From Leptospiraceae bacterium (GTDB lineage: Bacteria; Spirochaetota; Leptospiria; Leptospirales; Leptospiraceae), in the NCBI GenBank assembly GCA_016711485.1, contig JADJSX010000009.1, forward strand, positions 124,001 to 188,000: DNA of 64,000 nucleotides. The letters run 5' to 3'. Below are positions 57,101 through 64,000 of the stretch, piece by piece. The translations under genes and the position numbers were made by a program. The notes below the pieces were generated by a model. That model was not told where the DNA came from, ran no database searches, and worked only from the letters and a program-made list of their open reading frames with translations. Each line of letters opens with the position of its first letter. Position 1 is the stretch's first letter.

Positions 57101-58008
57101 GATAAAGATGTATATTCTATATTACCCCCATTGATTGACTCGGATTTATCTATCTTAGATAATATCTCTTGACCATTCAAATCCTTATCATAGGTAAATG
57201 AATACGTTCTAGTTAAATTATTTCTCGCAGTAATAACGATACTATTCACAATAGAATTGTCAGGAAATACCGAATTATACGAATATTTTGTAATAGAATT
57301 ACCTACAGAAATAAATTTTACAACTACCTTCCTGTCCGCATACTCAAATGTAATCGTATCGGTAGAATATGACACCGTATACCCGTTTCCATATACATCC
57401 GCCACCCTAGTCAATGCCCAAACTGCGGTTACTCCATGTATACCTTTACGACTAGTAAAAGTATACCTAGTCCCAGACTTATCGTATCCATACCATTCGC
57501 TTGTTGTATTTGTTAAATCACCGGGAGGTACGAACTTCATAAAAGTTTCTTTGCGAGAATAATAATTTCCATCTCCAGCTTTTACTAAAGCCCCACCTAA
57601 TGTAGAAGTAAACTGGTCATTAATTGTATAATCAATTCCATAAGTGGCATCTCTTGTTATCCACTCGACTCCAGAAAGGTTCCAGCCTACACCCATATTT
57701 CCGTAACCACCTGCCGAATTATACTGAAGACTTAGATTCGGATTCATTCCCTTTGTTCCTTCCGGAATTTCAATCTGGTAAGAAATATTCGATTTCCCAT
57801 TCAAATCAACCGACACAGAAGGCATTGGTTGGAGATTATTTTCAGTTCCATTGAAAAGGGATGCAGGAGAAAGGTTAAATAAAAGAAGAGAACTCAAGAA
57901 CAACGCAAGGATAGAGATCAAATATGCGATGTATTTTTTTAAGAAATTTTTTACACTCGGTAAACTGACAATTTGATACTTTGGGATGCTACGAATAAAC
58001 TTTTTCAT
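51103..58008 (-). CDS. Full-length SpvB/RHS YD-repeat protein 2
   Basis: A 2301-residue paralogue of gene 1 with the same order of parts: an N-terminal hydrophobic helix (AYLISILALFLSSLLLFNLS), an SpvB-like domain (IPEGTKGMNPNLSLQYNSAG), a Cys-rich insert at about 340-420, FG-GAP-type units (DVNGDGRTDF, DINGDGRSDY, DMNGDGIPEY, DVNGDGFPDI, DLNGDGLLDI), YD repeats, the membrane helix, FTFTQCGVVKGETKG, RYYDPVIGRFLQADS, and a tip after DASGH from about residue 2090. The tip is Gly/Ala-rich (DPMAGAALGYQIGNKEHKAQ and AKAAFGAAVAVTSLAIGFSG) and ends with IGCKYFEGEDDCRTIKLKKK. In the core, GNLTRRGNFTLTYGNANH is uninterrupted. A G12 run lies upstream in the probable promoter. The start ATG at 58006-58008 has GAGG about 8 bp before it. 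Confidence 0.88.
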   Translation of the reverse strand: MKKFIRSIPKYQIVSLPSVKNFLKKYIAYLISILALFLSSLLLFNLSPASLFNGTENNLQPMPSVSVDLNGKSNISYQIEIPEGTKGMNPNLSLQYNSAGGYGNMGVGWNLSGVEWITRDATYGIDYTINDQFTSTLGGALVKAGDGNYYSRKETFMKFVPPGDLTNTTSEWYGYDKSGTRYTFTSRKGIHGVTAVWALTRVADVYGNGYTVSYSTDTITFEYADRKVVVKFISVGNSITKYSYNSVFPDNSIVNSIVITARNNLTRTYSFTYDKDLNGQEILSKIDKSESINGGNIEYTSLSYTYSNTTAPSFTSTGEFSNPDSYARVQIPLSSKGLCEQGEGDCLEYSLTTCSPELANSQSVAIAALGTCAATGGLGYEAAKAAATAAEVVYIQCTVKREELNQKCNQYKNTWFIPCMGGMSTPIAVVTPVDIEGEGKQEIALLSGSTEQGSIHIEKIALQNGNLVKSPVSDHFPGLHYKAFQTSGFGDVNGDGRTDFVYSDGSNLQVVFSNGTSFSSPARQDNVSIPLSPVNYRLDQPEFSWKGSLVDINGDGRSDYVKVKDDSNLGIHLSLGSRFGSEITANVVNVFRDFGEGKEPGQFLDMNGDGIPEYVFIEATQITANYFNSSFNGIRETIPYSISGGTGDARNRWLADINRDGKVDFITLNTNLEYTAYLFDGKNFIKQAPFYISNTTHSTKEAPMPKFFADVNGDGFPDIIRHCSDGIMRISLGKGLSFNDVGSSYSAKHLWSIADLNGDGLLDIISMKETQGSSINGVSPALQNFGSAVDSTDQTGGSMGGNLTITNGIVKHFLSKFPEAEDLLDMLMFLETATMSYESKVEVFVQNSRTKENQITEIDGGFKRKITISYDEANKLLIPVSDIPVSNVSDPNKPYPSVSNNGAWQVVKDVNTNMGNLLVNMDTYLYSDNRIWMGTPENVAQLGFKFKRVKSSLTGISLMEEHNHSSNLLAGTVVSSITKNGVGEIKQTSSSTYDKSYPFGRPFAILKSSSETVYKDGAMLLTTTQNLSYDSYGNLATKTTSSAGSTAIETNIYEHDTTNWVFNRPLLTTKEIGDIKVENTVYSYSGNTGITVTSMSGTVAEATSNISLDSFGNQQSVTDPLGRVTRYEYDTFIHSYPTRVTNALEFSVVKTYDTALGLELTATDANGGVMIKEYDKKGRLIKVTPPGSDSYVERYMYQDYDYLPSTTLPQGKERYFYSVSKSVVNADGTEATATEYFDLLGKSIRKESPGVQGKFIVETTEYDEKGQVTKKSNPYLDGLETDIYYTTYTYHPYDGYVTKVVNPDKSYSTPTYTGFNEKVESYATDGSLLSIIELIKNEKGEVLTRTVDGKSLKYNYDAAGRITKIFDPENGTTATVYDKGGRKVSVTDPNSGTTSYTYDAVGNIKTQKDARNITMTFEYDKLNRPTRISHNSDDSVSPAVTGASTDGSTILVYDEGGKDKFANGRLTKVVDAGGTLELGYDIRGNRIYQKRDIDDLHVIFRRTFDIQNRLESTTYPDKTKVYQKYAPTGHFSGITMDMDTATEVSRGYTVGSYAGPVIETAGGKQLFKIIRETGNGVRQEIEYDPIKRRPVGLFTKLNGGHIESQTEYIYDNRNNITKIDDKLDNSRTQEFVYDGQNRLTQAKGKYGVENYTYSDNGNLTRRGNFTLTYGNANHAGAKHAVTSVTSPNTGVLDYSYDAAGNMEKRVDDLMSYNGQGKLKRIVTGGGDILEYLYDSSGNRIRKKVKTSGVVVYNFDGLYEITKTPSESPKHTLYFKGLYGDVFAQMTRSDADLVSDLTPNPPFLSRLIGVVPSPERRGESFSFGFCNEVAGSCSQYYLNTVKFYWTKSIVKGYTVISRVEFRVGLWIMLIVMVYLLSQILSKLSLPSRTGINEAISQNPLFPLRLCASVASISILFTFTQCGVVKGETKGKAPWIILASGVNSNTASVENGGYTPYGGSGSSGGGGSSSLAPITGMYFLHPDHLGSITMITDGSGNVVTDNTGKSHISYKPYGEIHRTDSGGPDISKFKFTGQEEDRESSLLYYKARYYDPVIGRFLQADSMAFPERIMGMNRYMYVEGNPVKFRDASGHKVSQPMMRAIAGYIFASLSGEDPMAGAALGYQIGNKEHKAQKKLTPAKAAFGAAVAVTSLAIGFSGSLAIQKSIYAINPASGLPMASSSMMPGSFGQFVAERILNAGLGFALKRAGGIIGRRLFKNDAGEQLGENAADFGGGVGAALGGLLEDLDTLDVEMSSTQTLVIPTIDMTAASNYAIDNYIGCKYFEGEDDCRTIKLKKKDNHGVFK

Positions 58009-58085
58009 TTAATGACCTCTTTTTAACTTAATAAATACTAGAGTCCCCCCCCCCCCGTACAATCAAAAACTATAGTATTTAATGA
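58009..58085 (-). promoter_or_regulatory. Upstream region of RHS gene 2 with a G12 tract between promoter-like boxes
   Basis: On the minus strand TTGATT lies 4 bp before a run of twelve G (58045-58056); after the run comes ACTC and then TAGTAT, followed by AAAGAGG and the ATG. The gap between TTGATT and TAGTAT is 20 bp now and would be the ideal 17 bp with nine G. Runs like this slip during replication, so gene 2 may switch on and off. The box assignment is weak (4 of 6 matches each). Confidence 0.5.
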
Positions 58086-58668
58086 ACACTAAAAAAAGAG
58101 TGATTAAAAATCGCAAGTTTTTATCAGTATGAATTGCTAATAGAATATGCTTTATTTCTAGAGCAGGTTTGCCTTAGTGAAAATCCTCTAGTTTTTTAAA
58201 AAAAAATTTAGTATTTGGAAATTAACCCTCAATACAAAGAAGATGACCGCACTTCTTTTTAGTTGCGGATACACTGAGCATCACTCCCAAGAAAATTGGA
58301 AGCTGTGCAGATTAATAAAACCTACTCTGGGACGAAGTAGTTTGGGGATTGTGTAAAAGCATAGATTTCTGAGCGCAGAATGCCAAGAAACCGCATTTCT
58401 CTGTGACTCTGTGCCTCCGTGGCAATGCTTTTACACAGTCCCATTAACCTCAAAAGACCTTTTACCTAGGACTGCTCTTCGTCTGATCTAGAACGACTCT
58501 TCGAGCCAAATTTGGCTTTAAGAGTCGTTTAACTTTGCGACTAAACATATGGTTGGAATAACCGCAACCACCAAACGGTGTCAGGCTGTCAAGTTCAGGG
58601 TTGGTTGCGAAGTTTACTAAATTCTATGTCCGTCTCAGTATGAGTTTACTCGGAAGGGGAAGAAAAAT
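58086..58668. other. Non-coding gap with two hairpins and an interspersed repeat
   Basis: No credible gene in about 580 bp. It holds a repeat piece TCTGTGACTCTGTGCCTCC (about 58400-58420), related to a sequence also found in the RHS cores. There is a long hairpin with AACGACTCTT (58492-58501), GCCAAATTTGGC (58505-58516) and AAGAGTCGTT (58520-58529). A second hairpin has CGCAACCA (58563-58570) and TGGTTGCG (58602-58609). They may serve to end transcription of the gene at 58669, though no T run follows. Confidence 0.6.
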
Positions 58669-61644
58669 CTATTCTCTGTAATATACACTAAATACGGCAA
58701 TTTTTGATTTGCCGGATCGATCCAAAATATTTTCCGACCAAAGAATTTTTCCAGATTCGTCCTTTTTAGTTAATATTCCTTCTTGGAAAAAAAATAAGTC
58801 TTTTGATTTCAATGTATCATTTTCTTCTAATGGTAAAAAACTCGATAGGTCTTTATTAAACTTATAATTTGTATTTCCTGTTTTTAAATACAATGAATCT
58901 TTTTCTACATACATAATAGATTTTTTTAAATCTAACTTAGGACTTCTATAAAATTTGCCATTAGCTTCAAATCGATAGACTCTATCGTCTCTTTGGATAT
59001 AACAATTAGAAGTATTTCCCAAAAAAACAATTTTACCTTTATTTTCTCCAATTAATGTAAATGAATCTGTTTCTTGTTTTAGTTCTGAATTTAATATCTT
59101 CCAGGTCATTCCATCCGTAGTATCTCTGAATAAAAATATCTTTCCAGTTTTGGTTACTGTCCATTTATCGCCGGACTCCAATTTTAACTTATTTTGTAAT
59201 TCCCCTTCAATAGAATAAGAATATAATATTTCTTGCCCACTACGAATCCCAGAAACAAAAATAAATTCCCCTAATTCAATTTTTCCGATTAAGTCTGAAT
59301 CAATTTTTATTCTCCAAAGACTTTTCCCTGTCTCTAAATCTATTTGATCAATATTGTTTTTTGAAATGCCATAAATTCGAGAACCAATCTGTATAGAGTG
59401 GTAAGGAATGTCTGATTCTGCTCGCCAAAGTAAAACCTTGTTATCCGCATTTATGCGTACTATCGAACTTCCATAGTTTAATACAATCGTTCCGTTTACA
59501 TAAATGGGAGAGGAAACTAATACATCGGAAAGAGGATAATTTTGAATTACCACTCGATTATCAGAATATTTCAAAACTGACTCTGTCATTTTACTTCCAT
59601 AACTGGAATTAGGATAATTTTCTACGATTTCTTTTTTTAGAGATTGTATCAGCGATATAGATTCGGATTTTGGATTAGTCTTCTGTATTTCTTCTAGGAT
59701 TTTAATATAAGCAAAAATAGCTGTAGGACTTCTTTCTAATTTAAGGCTACTCTTAATATACTTTTCAGCCAAATCTAATTTCTTTTGTTCGAAATAAATA
59801 TAACTCAAATGATAATATGGATCAACAAAATTAGGATACTTGATTGATAAATCTAAGAACACTTCCTCTGCCTCTTTGTAAGAATGATCATTGTATAGAA
59901 TCATTCCTAAATTATACGAAGCGATTTCTAAATTAGGTTGAAGAGAAAGCGCATAATAAAAATCATCTCTAGCTCTTTCTCTTTTTCCGAGTTTATAGTT
60001 TGTTATCCCCCGCGCAATATAATAAGAAGGATCATCTCGTTTCAAAACAATGGCTTTATCGAAATTATTTAGTGCTAATTTTCTATCTTTCGGTAAATAA
60101 AGTAATCCAAGTTGGTAATGACTAACGTAAGAATTTGGTTTCTTTTCGAGTATGTATTGAAAACCATCTATGGCAAATTTAAGATTTTCTAATTTTACAT
60201 ATAATCCAGCAATTGTCTCGAGACTAATTATATTTTCATTTTTTGCTGCCTGTATCCATTCCCTTTTCAAAAATAGTAAACACTGTTCTTTTTTTCCGGA
60301 CTCCCAATAAGAATCAAATTCATTTAAAATTCGAGTATCAACTAACTTTTCTGATTTTTTCTCCGAAATTTTATTCGAACTTTTTTTGTTGAATGGCTCT
60401 TTTTTTTCAGATTTTAATTGGTTAAGGTTAACAAGTGTTTTGCGTATTTTTTCATCTTTTGGGTTTATTTCATTAATTTCTTCAAATTCTCTACGAGCTT
60501 CTAGGAATAATTTTTCTTCTAAAAGTGTCTGTGCGAGTGAGTTTCTATTTAACAAATGTTCTGGATTTTTATATTTAGATTCAATGAATGTTACTAACGC
60601 AAGTTCTGTATTCCCCATTTTTTTATAAATTAAACCCATTTGATAAAATAAATCTGAATCATTAGGAAAATGCGTTATACCCTTTCGTAAAACTAAAAGA
60701 GCGTTTTCCAAATTTCCTTTCTGAGAATAAATAGAGGATAATGTTAAATAAACGTCTAAGTTATTGTTTTCTAATTCTTGACTTTTTTGGAGATACTCTT
60801 TTGCTCGATCTAAATCGCCATTTAAAAAATATGTATTCCCTAATTTTGTCAATATCGGAACTGACTGGGAGTTTATTTCCAAAACATTGAGATAATTTTG
60901 AATAGCCTTTGGATAATTTTTTATTCTAAAAAATTCATCTCCTTTTTCAAGTGACTGAGTTAACTTTATTTTTTTTTTGAGTTCGATAATATCTATTTTT
61001 GAATCAGCTAATTTAGCTTTTGCAAAATATTCATCAGCAATACTATATTCCTTCCTTTCAAAACAAACATCACCCAAATGTAAATATATCTGAGATTTAT
61101 TCGTAAAATTCTCTTCCTTTATTTTTTTAAACTCTGCATAAGATTCATCCCATTTTTTAAGAGACTTTAATTCAAGTGCATATTTAAAAGTATATTGGCC
61201 GTTCTTCGGATAATTTTTTCGTAATTTTTCATAGATAGTAAGAGCATTTTCATTTTCACCAAGAGAAGTCTTAACTAAAGCTTGAGTTGATAGTATTTTT
61301 TCATTCAATGGGTTTAAAGATAAACCTAAATTTAAAACTTCATCTGCTTTTGTTAATTCATCTTGTTTAATATAACTAAGACCCAATAAATAATAACCGT
61401 CTTCTGTCTGTTTGATAGAATTAGCTTTTTTATAAACTTCAATTGATTCTTGAATTTTATTTTTATGGTATAACTCATTTCCTTCACTTAATAAGTTTTT
61501 TACTTTTGCTGAATTATTTTGGACTTCTAGTCGACTAGTCGCAAATTCTTCCTTTGCCCCAATCAAAAATCCTGACATAGAATTACAATCTATAAAAAAA
61601 GAGATGATGACTACTATTGATAGTTTTAAAATCATTCTATACAT
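58669..61644 (-). CDS. TPR lipoprotein with a C-terminal beta-propeller-like domain
   Basis: A 991-residue protein. The leader MILKLSIVVIISFFIDC (from Met4) points to a lipidated Cys. Residues about 50-680 are TPR repeats, with an ordinary unit such as DGYYLLGLSYIKQDELTKAD and many more, interrupted by a Lys/Ser-rich linker at about 420. From about 700 there are repeated strands of the PQQ type: GTIVLNYGSSIVRINADNKV, LDLETGKSLWRI-like (seen as IDLETGKSLWRIKID), and a last ESGKILWSENILD. Such proteins act as envelope scaffolds for protein assembly. It lies 104 bp after the PEGA lipoprotein gene, on the same strand. Confidence 0.78.
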   Translation of the reverse strand: MYRMILKLSIVVIISFFIDCNSMSGFLIGAKEEFATSRLEVQNNSAKVKNLLSEGNELYHKNKIQESIEVYKKANSIKQTEDGYYLLGLSYIKQDELTKADEVLNLGLSLNPLNEKILSTQALVKTSLGENENALTIYEKLRKNYPKNGQYTFKYALELKSLKKWDESYAEFKKIKEENFTNKSQIYLHLGDVCFERKEYSIADEYFAKAKLADSKIDIIELKKKIKLTQSLEKGDEFFRIKNYPKAIQNYLNVLEINSQSVPILTKLGNTYFLNGDLDRAKEYLQKSQELENNNLDVYLTLSSIYSQKGNLENALLVLRKGITHFPNDSDLFYQMGLIYKKMGNTELALVTFIESKYKNPEHLLNRNSLAQTLLEEKLFLEARREFEEINEINPKDEKIRKTLVNLNQLKSEKKEPFNKKSSNKISEKKSEKLVDTRILNEFDSYWESGKKEQCLLFLKREWIQAAKNENIISLETIAGLYVKLENLKFAIDGFQYILEKKPNSYVSHYQLGLLYLPKDRKLALNNFDKAIVLKRDDPSYYIARGITNYKLGKRERARDDFYYALSLQPNLEIASYNLGMILYNDHSYKEAEEVFLDLSIKYPNFVDPYYHLSYIYFEQKKLDLAEKYIKSSLKLERSPTAIFAYIKILEEIQKTNPKSESISLIQSLKKEIVENYPNSSYGSKMTESVLKYSDNRVVIQNYPLSDVLVSSPIYVNGTIVLNYGSSIVRINADNKVLLWRAESDIPYHSIQIGSRIYGISKNNIDQIDLETGKSLWRIKIDSDLIGKIELGEFIFVSGIRSGQEILYSYSIEGELQNKLKLESGDKWTVTKTGKIFLFRDTTDGMTWKILNSELKQETDSFTLIGENKGKIVFLGNTSNCYIQRDDRVYRFEANGKFYRSPKLDLKKSIMYVEKDSLYLKTGNTNYKFNKDLSSFLPLEENDTLKSKDLFFFQEGILTKKDESGKILWSENILDRSGKSKIAVFSVYYRE

Positions 61645-61748
61645 TGGATTTTATTTATTGGTACACAACTTACAAAATCTCCGAAGTTTGAATACAACAC
61701 AAAATAACCGCATTTCTCTGAAAAAATATTTTTACAAAGTTTCAATCT

Positions 61749-63392
61749 TTAATTCTTTTCTGGCTTTAAAAGTTGAATGTATTTTGGATACTTAATCCAT
61801 AAATAACGAAGTGCATTAACCTTCGGAGATGCATTGCCTCTCAGTAAGATTGAAATTTTCCATGTATCCGAAAAATCAATTTCATCTTCATAAATATTTT
61901 TATCTTTCAAGAAAATTGAAATTTTATTATTTTCTTTGTCAGTAATAATTTTAAAACTGCGGTTCGGTTCGTTGACTTGCGGCTCATAGGTATATGCCGC
62001 AATTGAATTTCCATTGGAAGGAAATTTGTAAATAAAAACTTTTTCTTTTTCTGCTTCCAAAGTAAAAATAGAATTTTTAGTCATAAGGGAGAAAGAGACA
62101 TTCCCTGAACCCATTTCGGACGGCAGAAAAAAGGCAGAACTTATCTCCATTGAATCAGGAAGAATCGGTTGACTAACTATCCCTTTTGGTTTGTCAATTA
62201 CTAGACCACTACGATTTTCGAATGTTAAGTTTCCCGAATAATTAACATTAACCCCACCTAATACGGGCGACCAAAAATCGACCGATGCAGAAGAAAACGC
62301 GTCATAAAGTTCCATTGGAAAAAATAAAGAGGTAATATTCTTTGGTTCAACATCTACATCAAATTCTCGAAGAGTTATATTCGATTTTTTACTTTCATGG
62401 TATTTGGAAAATTCCATTTTATATTTTCCGGGATTGATGCCGTATAAAAAAAATGGAGTTTCCCCTTTTACTTCTTTATTCCACGAAACTTTTAATCCTT
62501 TTGGAAAACTAAATAATTTTAAAGATCCGACACTTAAATCATCTTCCCATTCATGGATTAAATTTACTTCTTCACCGGATCTCGTGAGAATTTTTTTATT
62601 AACAGACGGTATACCAGTTTTTTTATAAGTAATTTGATGTGGGCCGTCCGGAACCATCATGCGCCTAACAGGGAGTTTCCCAATTTCTCTTCCATCTAAA
62701 TAAAATATAGTATCGCTAGAAGAAGATGACACATTTAAATGGGCAGATACTGTAGAACGCAGTAATGCTATTTGTAAATTTCGATCTGGACGTTTTACAA
62801 ATTTTAGAATCGGGACTTTGATCTCTTCTAATACTTTTATTTTATTCTCTGCTTTATATAATTCTAATTTTGCTTTTGAATCTGGTTGACCCGGAAGAAT
62901 TACAGCCATTTCAAATTCGATCGATCCATATTCTTTTTGGTTTACAGGATCTATTAAAGTTTGTTTTACTCTTAAACTTTCTCCATCATAACCTAAGTCT
63001 GTATTGATAAATGAATCAATGTCTTGTTCTAAAAATTCTTTTCTAAGATTTTCTTGGCTTTTCCATGCGTCAATTGGAACTTTTACTTCTTTGGATTCTG
63101 TGTTTTGCCAAAACAAACGATTTTCTTGATGAAAAACCGCGATTAATTCATTATTAAAACCTGCCGGAAATAAAATAGGAGCAAATGTAAAAAATGGTTT
63201 TTTCTTGGATGATTTTCTAGATTTATAATCTTTCTCATCAAATACAAGTGGAGCTTCCGTTACAACAGTATTCTCAAAGACAACTTCTGGTTTCTCCATT
63301 TTGGAAGATACACCTGTCAATGTGGTAACTGATGAACATCCCCCAATAACAAATAATAAAATTAATATTCTAATAACGTAAATAAAACTCAA
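61749..63392 (-). CDS. PEGA-domain lipoprotein
   Basis: A 547-residue protein. The leader MSFIYVIRILILLFVIGGC gives a lipid Cys19. PEGA-like units are visible in the middle: IFYLDGREIGKLPVRRMMVP with DGPHQITYKKTG, and KLFSFPKGLKVSWNKEVKGE with TPFFLYGINPGKYKMEFSK. PEGA domains are found in surface layer and envelope proteins. The C-terminal 170 residues are strand-rich and resemble a lectin-like sandwich (weak). Probably co-transcribed with the TPR lipoprotein downstream. Confidence 0.72.
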   Translation of the reverse strand: MSFIYVIRILILLFVIGGCSSVTTLTGVSSKMEKPEVVFENTVVTEAPLVFDEKDYKSRKSSKKKPFFTFAPILFPAGFNNELIAVFHQENRLFWQNTESKEVKVPIDAWKSQENLRKEFLEQDIDSFINTDLGYDGESLRVKQTLIDPVNQKEYGSIEFEMAVILPGQPDSKAKLELYKAENKIKVLEEIKVPILKFVKRPDRNLQIALLRSTVSAHLNVSSSSSDTIFYLDGREIGKLPVRRMMVPDGPHQITYKKTGIPSVNKKILTRSGEEVNLIHEWEDDLSVGSLKLFSFPKGLKVSWNKEVKGETPFFLYGINPGKYKMEFSKYHESKKSNITLREFDVDVEPKNITSLFFPMELYDAFSSASVDFWSPVLGGVNVNYSGNLTFENRSGLVIDKPKGIVSQPILPDSMEISSAFFLPSEMGSGNVSFSLMTKNSIFTLEAEKEKVFIYKFPSNGNSIAAYTYEPQVNEPNRSFKIITDKENNKISIFLKDKNIYEDEIDFSDTWKISILLRGNASPKVNALRYLWIKYPKYIQLLKPEKN

Positions 63393-63437
63393 TTTCGCCC
63401 CCTCGCAGAAATTAGAACCCGCATTTGAAAAAATATT

Positions 63438-64000
63438 CTAATCGCGTAAGTCAAATAAAAATAATAACGTAAGCATCGAATGATGATCTACCCAATTTAG
63501 GATTTCTTTTTTTAATCCAGACTTTGCATGAAACCCAATCCCGATTCCTGCCTCAAGAATCATTAAAGAGTCATTGGAACCGTCGCCAACCGCTACCGTT
63601 TGCGAAATCGGGATTTTATTTTCCTCTCTATGAAATACGAGAAGTTCCCTTTTCCGATTCTTATTTACGATTGTTCCTATAACGTTCCCAGTCGTAAACC
63701 CATCTTTCATTTCCAAGGAATTCGCAGAATACATATCAATCGAGAACTTTTTTGCAAATTTTTCTATAACCGGAATAAATCCACCGCTAAAAATAGCAAT
63801 TTTGGCGTTTTCACTTTGCAGTAACGGTAGAACTTCTTCTACACCTTCACTAGGTGTCAATTTTTCAAAAATTTCTTGGAATGTAGAATTTCCTAACCCA
63901 TTTAAATAACTGCATCGTTTACGAAGTGCGGAATCAAAATCTAAATTACCTTCCATCGCCTCTTTAGTCACAGCGGAGACTAAATCGTACACACCTTTTT
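63438..64000 (-). CDS. serB: SerB-like HAD phosphatase, 3' part (start off the window)
   Basis: About 187 residues in frame to the window edge. VYDLVSAVTKEAMEGNLDFD and SALRKRCSYLNGL match the cap region after the first motif of phosphoserine phosphatase. HAD motif II is IFSGGF with Ser, motif III is KRELLVFHREE with the Lys nearby, and motif IV is AVGDGSNDSLMI with GDGxND. The first HAD motif (DxDxT) lies beyond base 64000. Phosphoserine phosphatase makes serine from phosphoserine, but related HAD enzymes have other substrates, so the symbol is tentative. The reading stays open to the edge, so the displayed GTG at 63990-63992 is not the true start. Confidence 0.7.
   Translation of the reverse strand, partial: KGVYDLVSAVTKEAMEGNLDFDSALRKRCSYLNGLGNSTFQEIFEKLTPSEGVEEVLPLLQSENAKIAIFSGGFIPVIEKFAKKFSIDMYSANSLEMKDGFTTGNVIGTIVNKNRKRELLVFHREENKIPISQTVAVGDGSNDSLMILEAGIGIGFHAKSGLKKEILNWVDHHSMLTLLFLFDLRD

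Noticed and set aside
21850..58008. Diversity-generating retroelement acting on the RHS tips
   Set aside because: No reverse transcriptase, no template repeat and no adenine-biased variation. The tips differ by whole-segment replacement.
1..64000. tRNA or rRNA genes and riboswitches
   Set aside because: I looked for cloverleaf and conserved rRNA motifs on both strands and saw none that I could support. A covariance-model scan would settle this.

Overview
The window looks like a chromosomal segment of a spirochaete related to Leptospira. This is an inference with moderate confidence, based on AT-rich DNA, a very high density of small lipoproteins with loose lipoboxes ending in Cys, a PilZ membrane protein, a PEGA-domain lipoprotein and a compact nuo operon. 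Every gene I can support is on the minus strand, so transcription runs from high to low coordinates.

Layout by coordinate. (1) 1-6831 is a defence-type module: an MmeI-like DNA adenine methyltransferase, a DEAD-like helicase and a GIY-YIG protein cut by the window edge. Between methyltransferase and helicase lie a DUF559 endonuclease-like gene, a truncated RhuM-like gene, a PIN toxin/antitoxin pair and a 141-bp MITE-like element. (2) 6876-9330 holds a hypothetical gene and a TPR protein whose frame is broken at a run of eight G. (3) 9395-21006 is a complete-looking operon nuoA-B-C-D-E-F-H-J-K-L-M-N with a promoter candidate and a strong terminator; nuoG and nuoI are absent from it. (4) 21041-21755 is a VapBC-like pair. 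(5) 21850-58056 is a 36-kb locus of SpvB/RHS (YD-repeat) proteins. (6) 58669-64000 holds a TPR/beta-propeller lipoprotein, a PEGA lipoprotein and the 3' part of a serB-like phosphatase.

The RHS locus is the unusual part. It has two full-length genes (33847-40857 and 51103-58008), each with an SpvB-like N-terminus, FG-GAP-type repeats, YD repeats, an RHS core and a variable C-terminal tip. Between and after them are orphan cassettes (A, B, C, D, F) that carry only the end of the YD region plus a different tip. One further tip (G) has no core, and one RHS end is fused in frame to a four-TM PilZ protein. Almost every tip gene overlaps or abuts one or two small lipoprotein genes, as expected of toxin-tip/immunity pairs, although no toxin fold is recognisable.

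Each orphan cassette begins with a copy of one structured repeat (six copies, one solitary). It has a 14-bp inverted repeat around a loop of exactly 34 nt in every copy, and the two outermost arm pairs change together between copies. The repeat is read through in frame as the N-terminus of the orphan proteins. Other palindromic repeats are inserted in frame into the RHS and PilZ coding regions at the same few sites.

A run of 12 G sits 37-48 bp upstream of the second full-length gene, in a position that could set promoter spacing, so that gene may be phase-variable. My reading of the locus is a reservoir of alternative RHS tips with lipoprotein partners, spread or swapped by a structured repeat and by recombination between cores, with possible on/off switching. 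Function and mechanism are inference.
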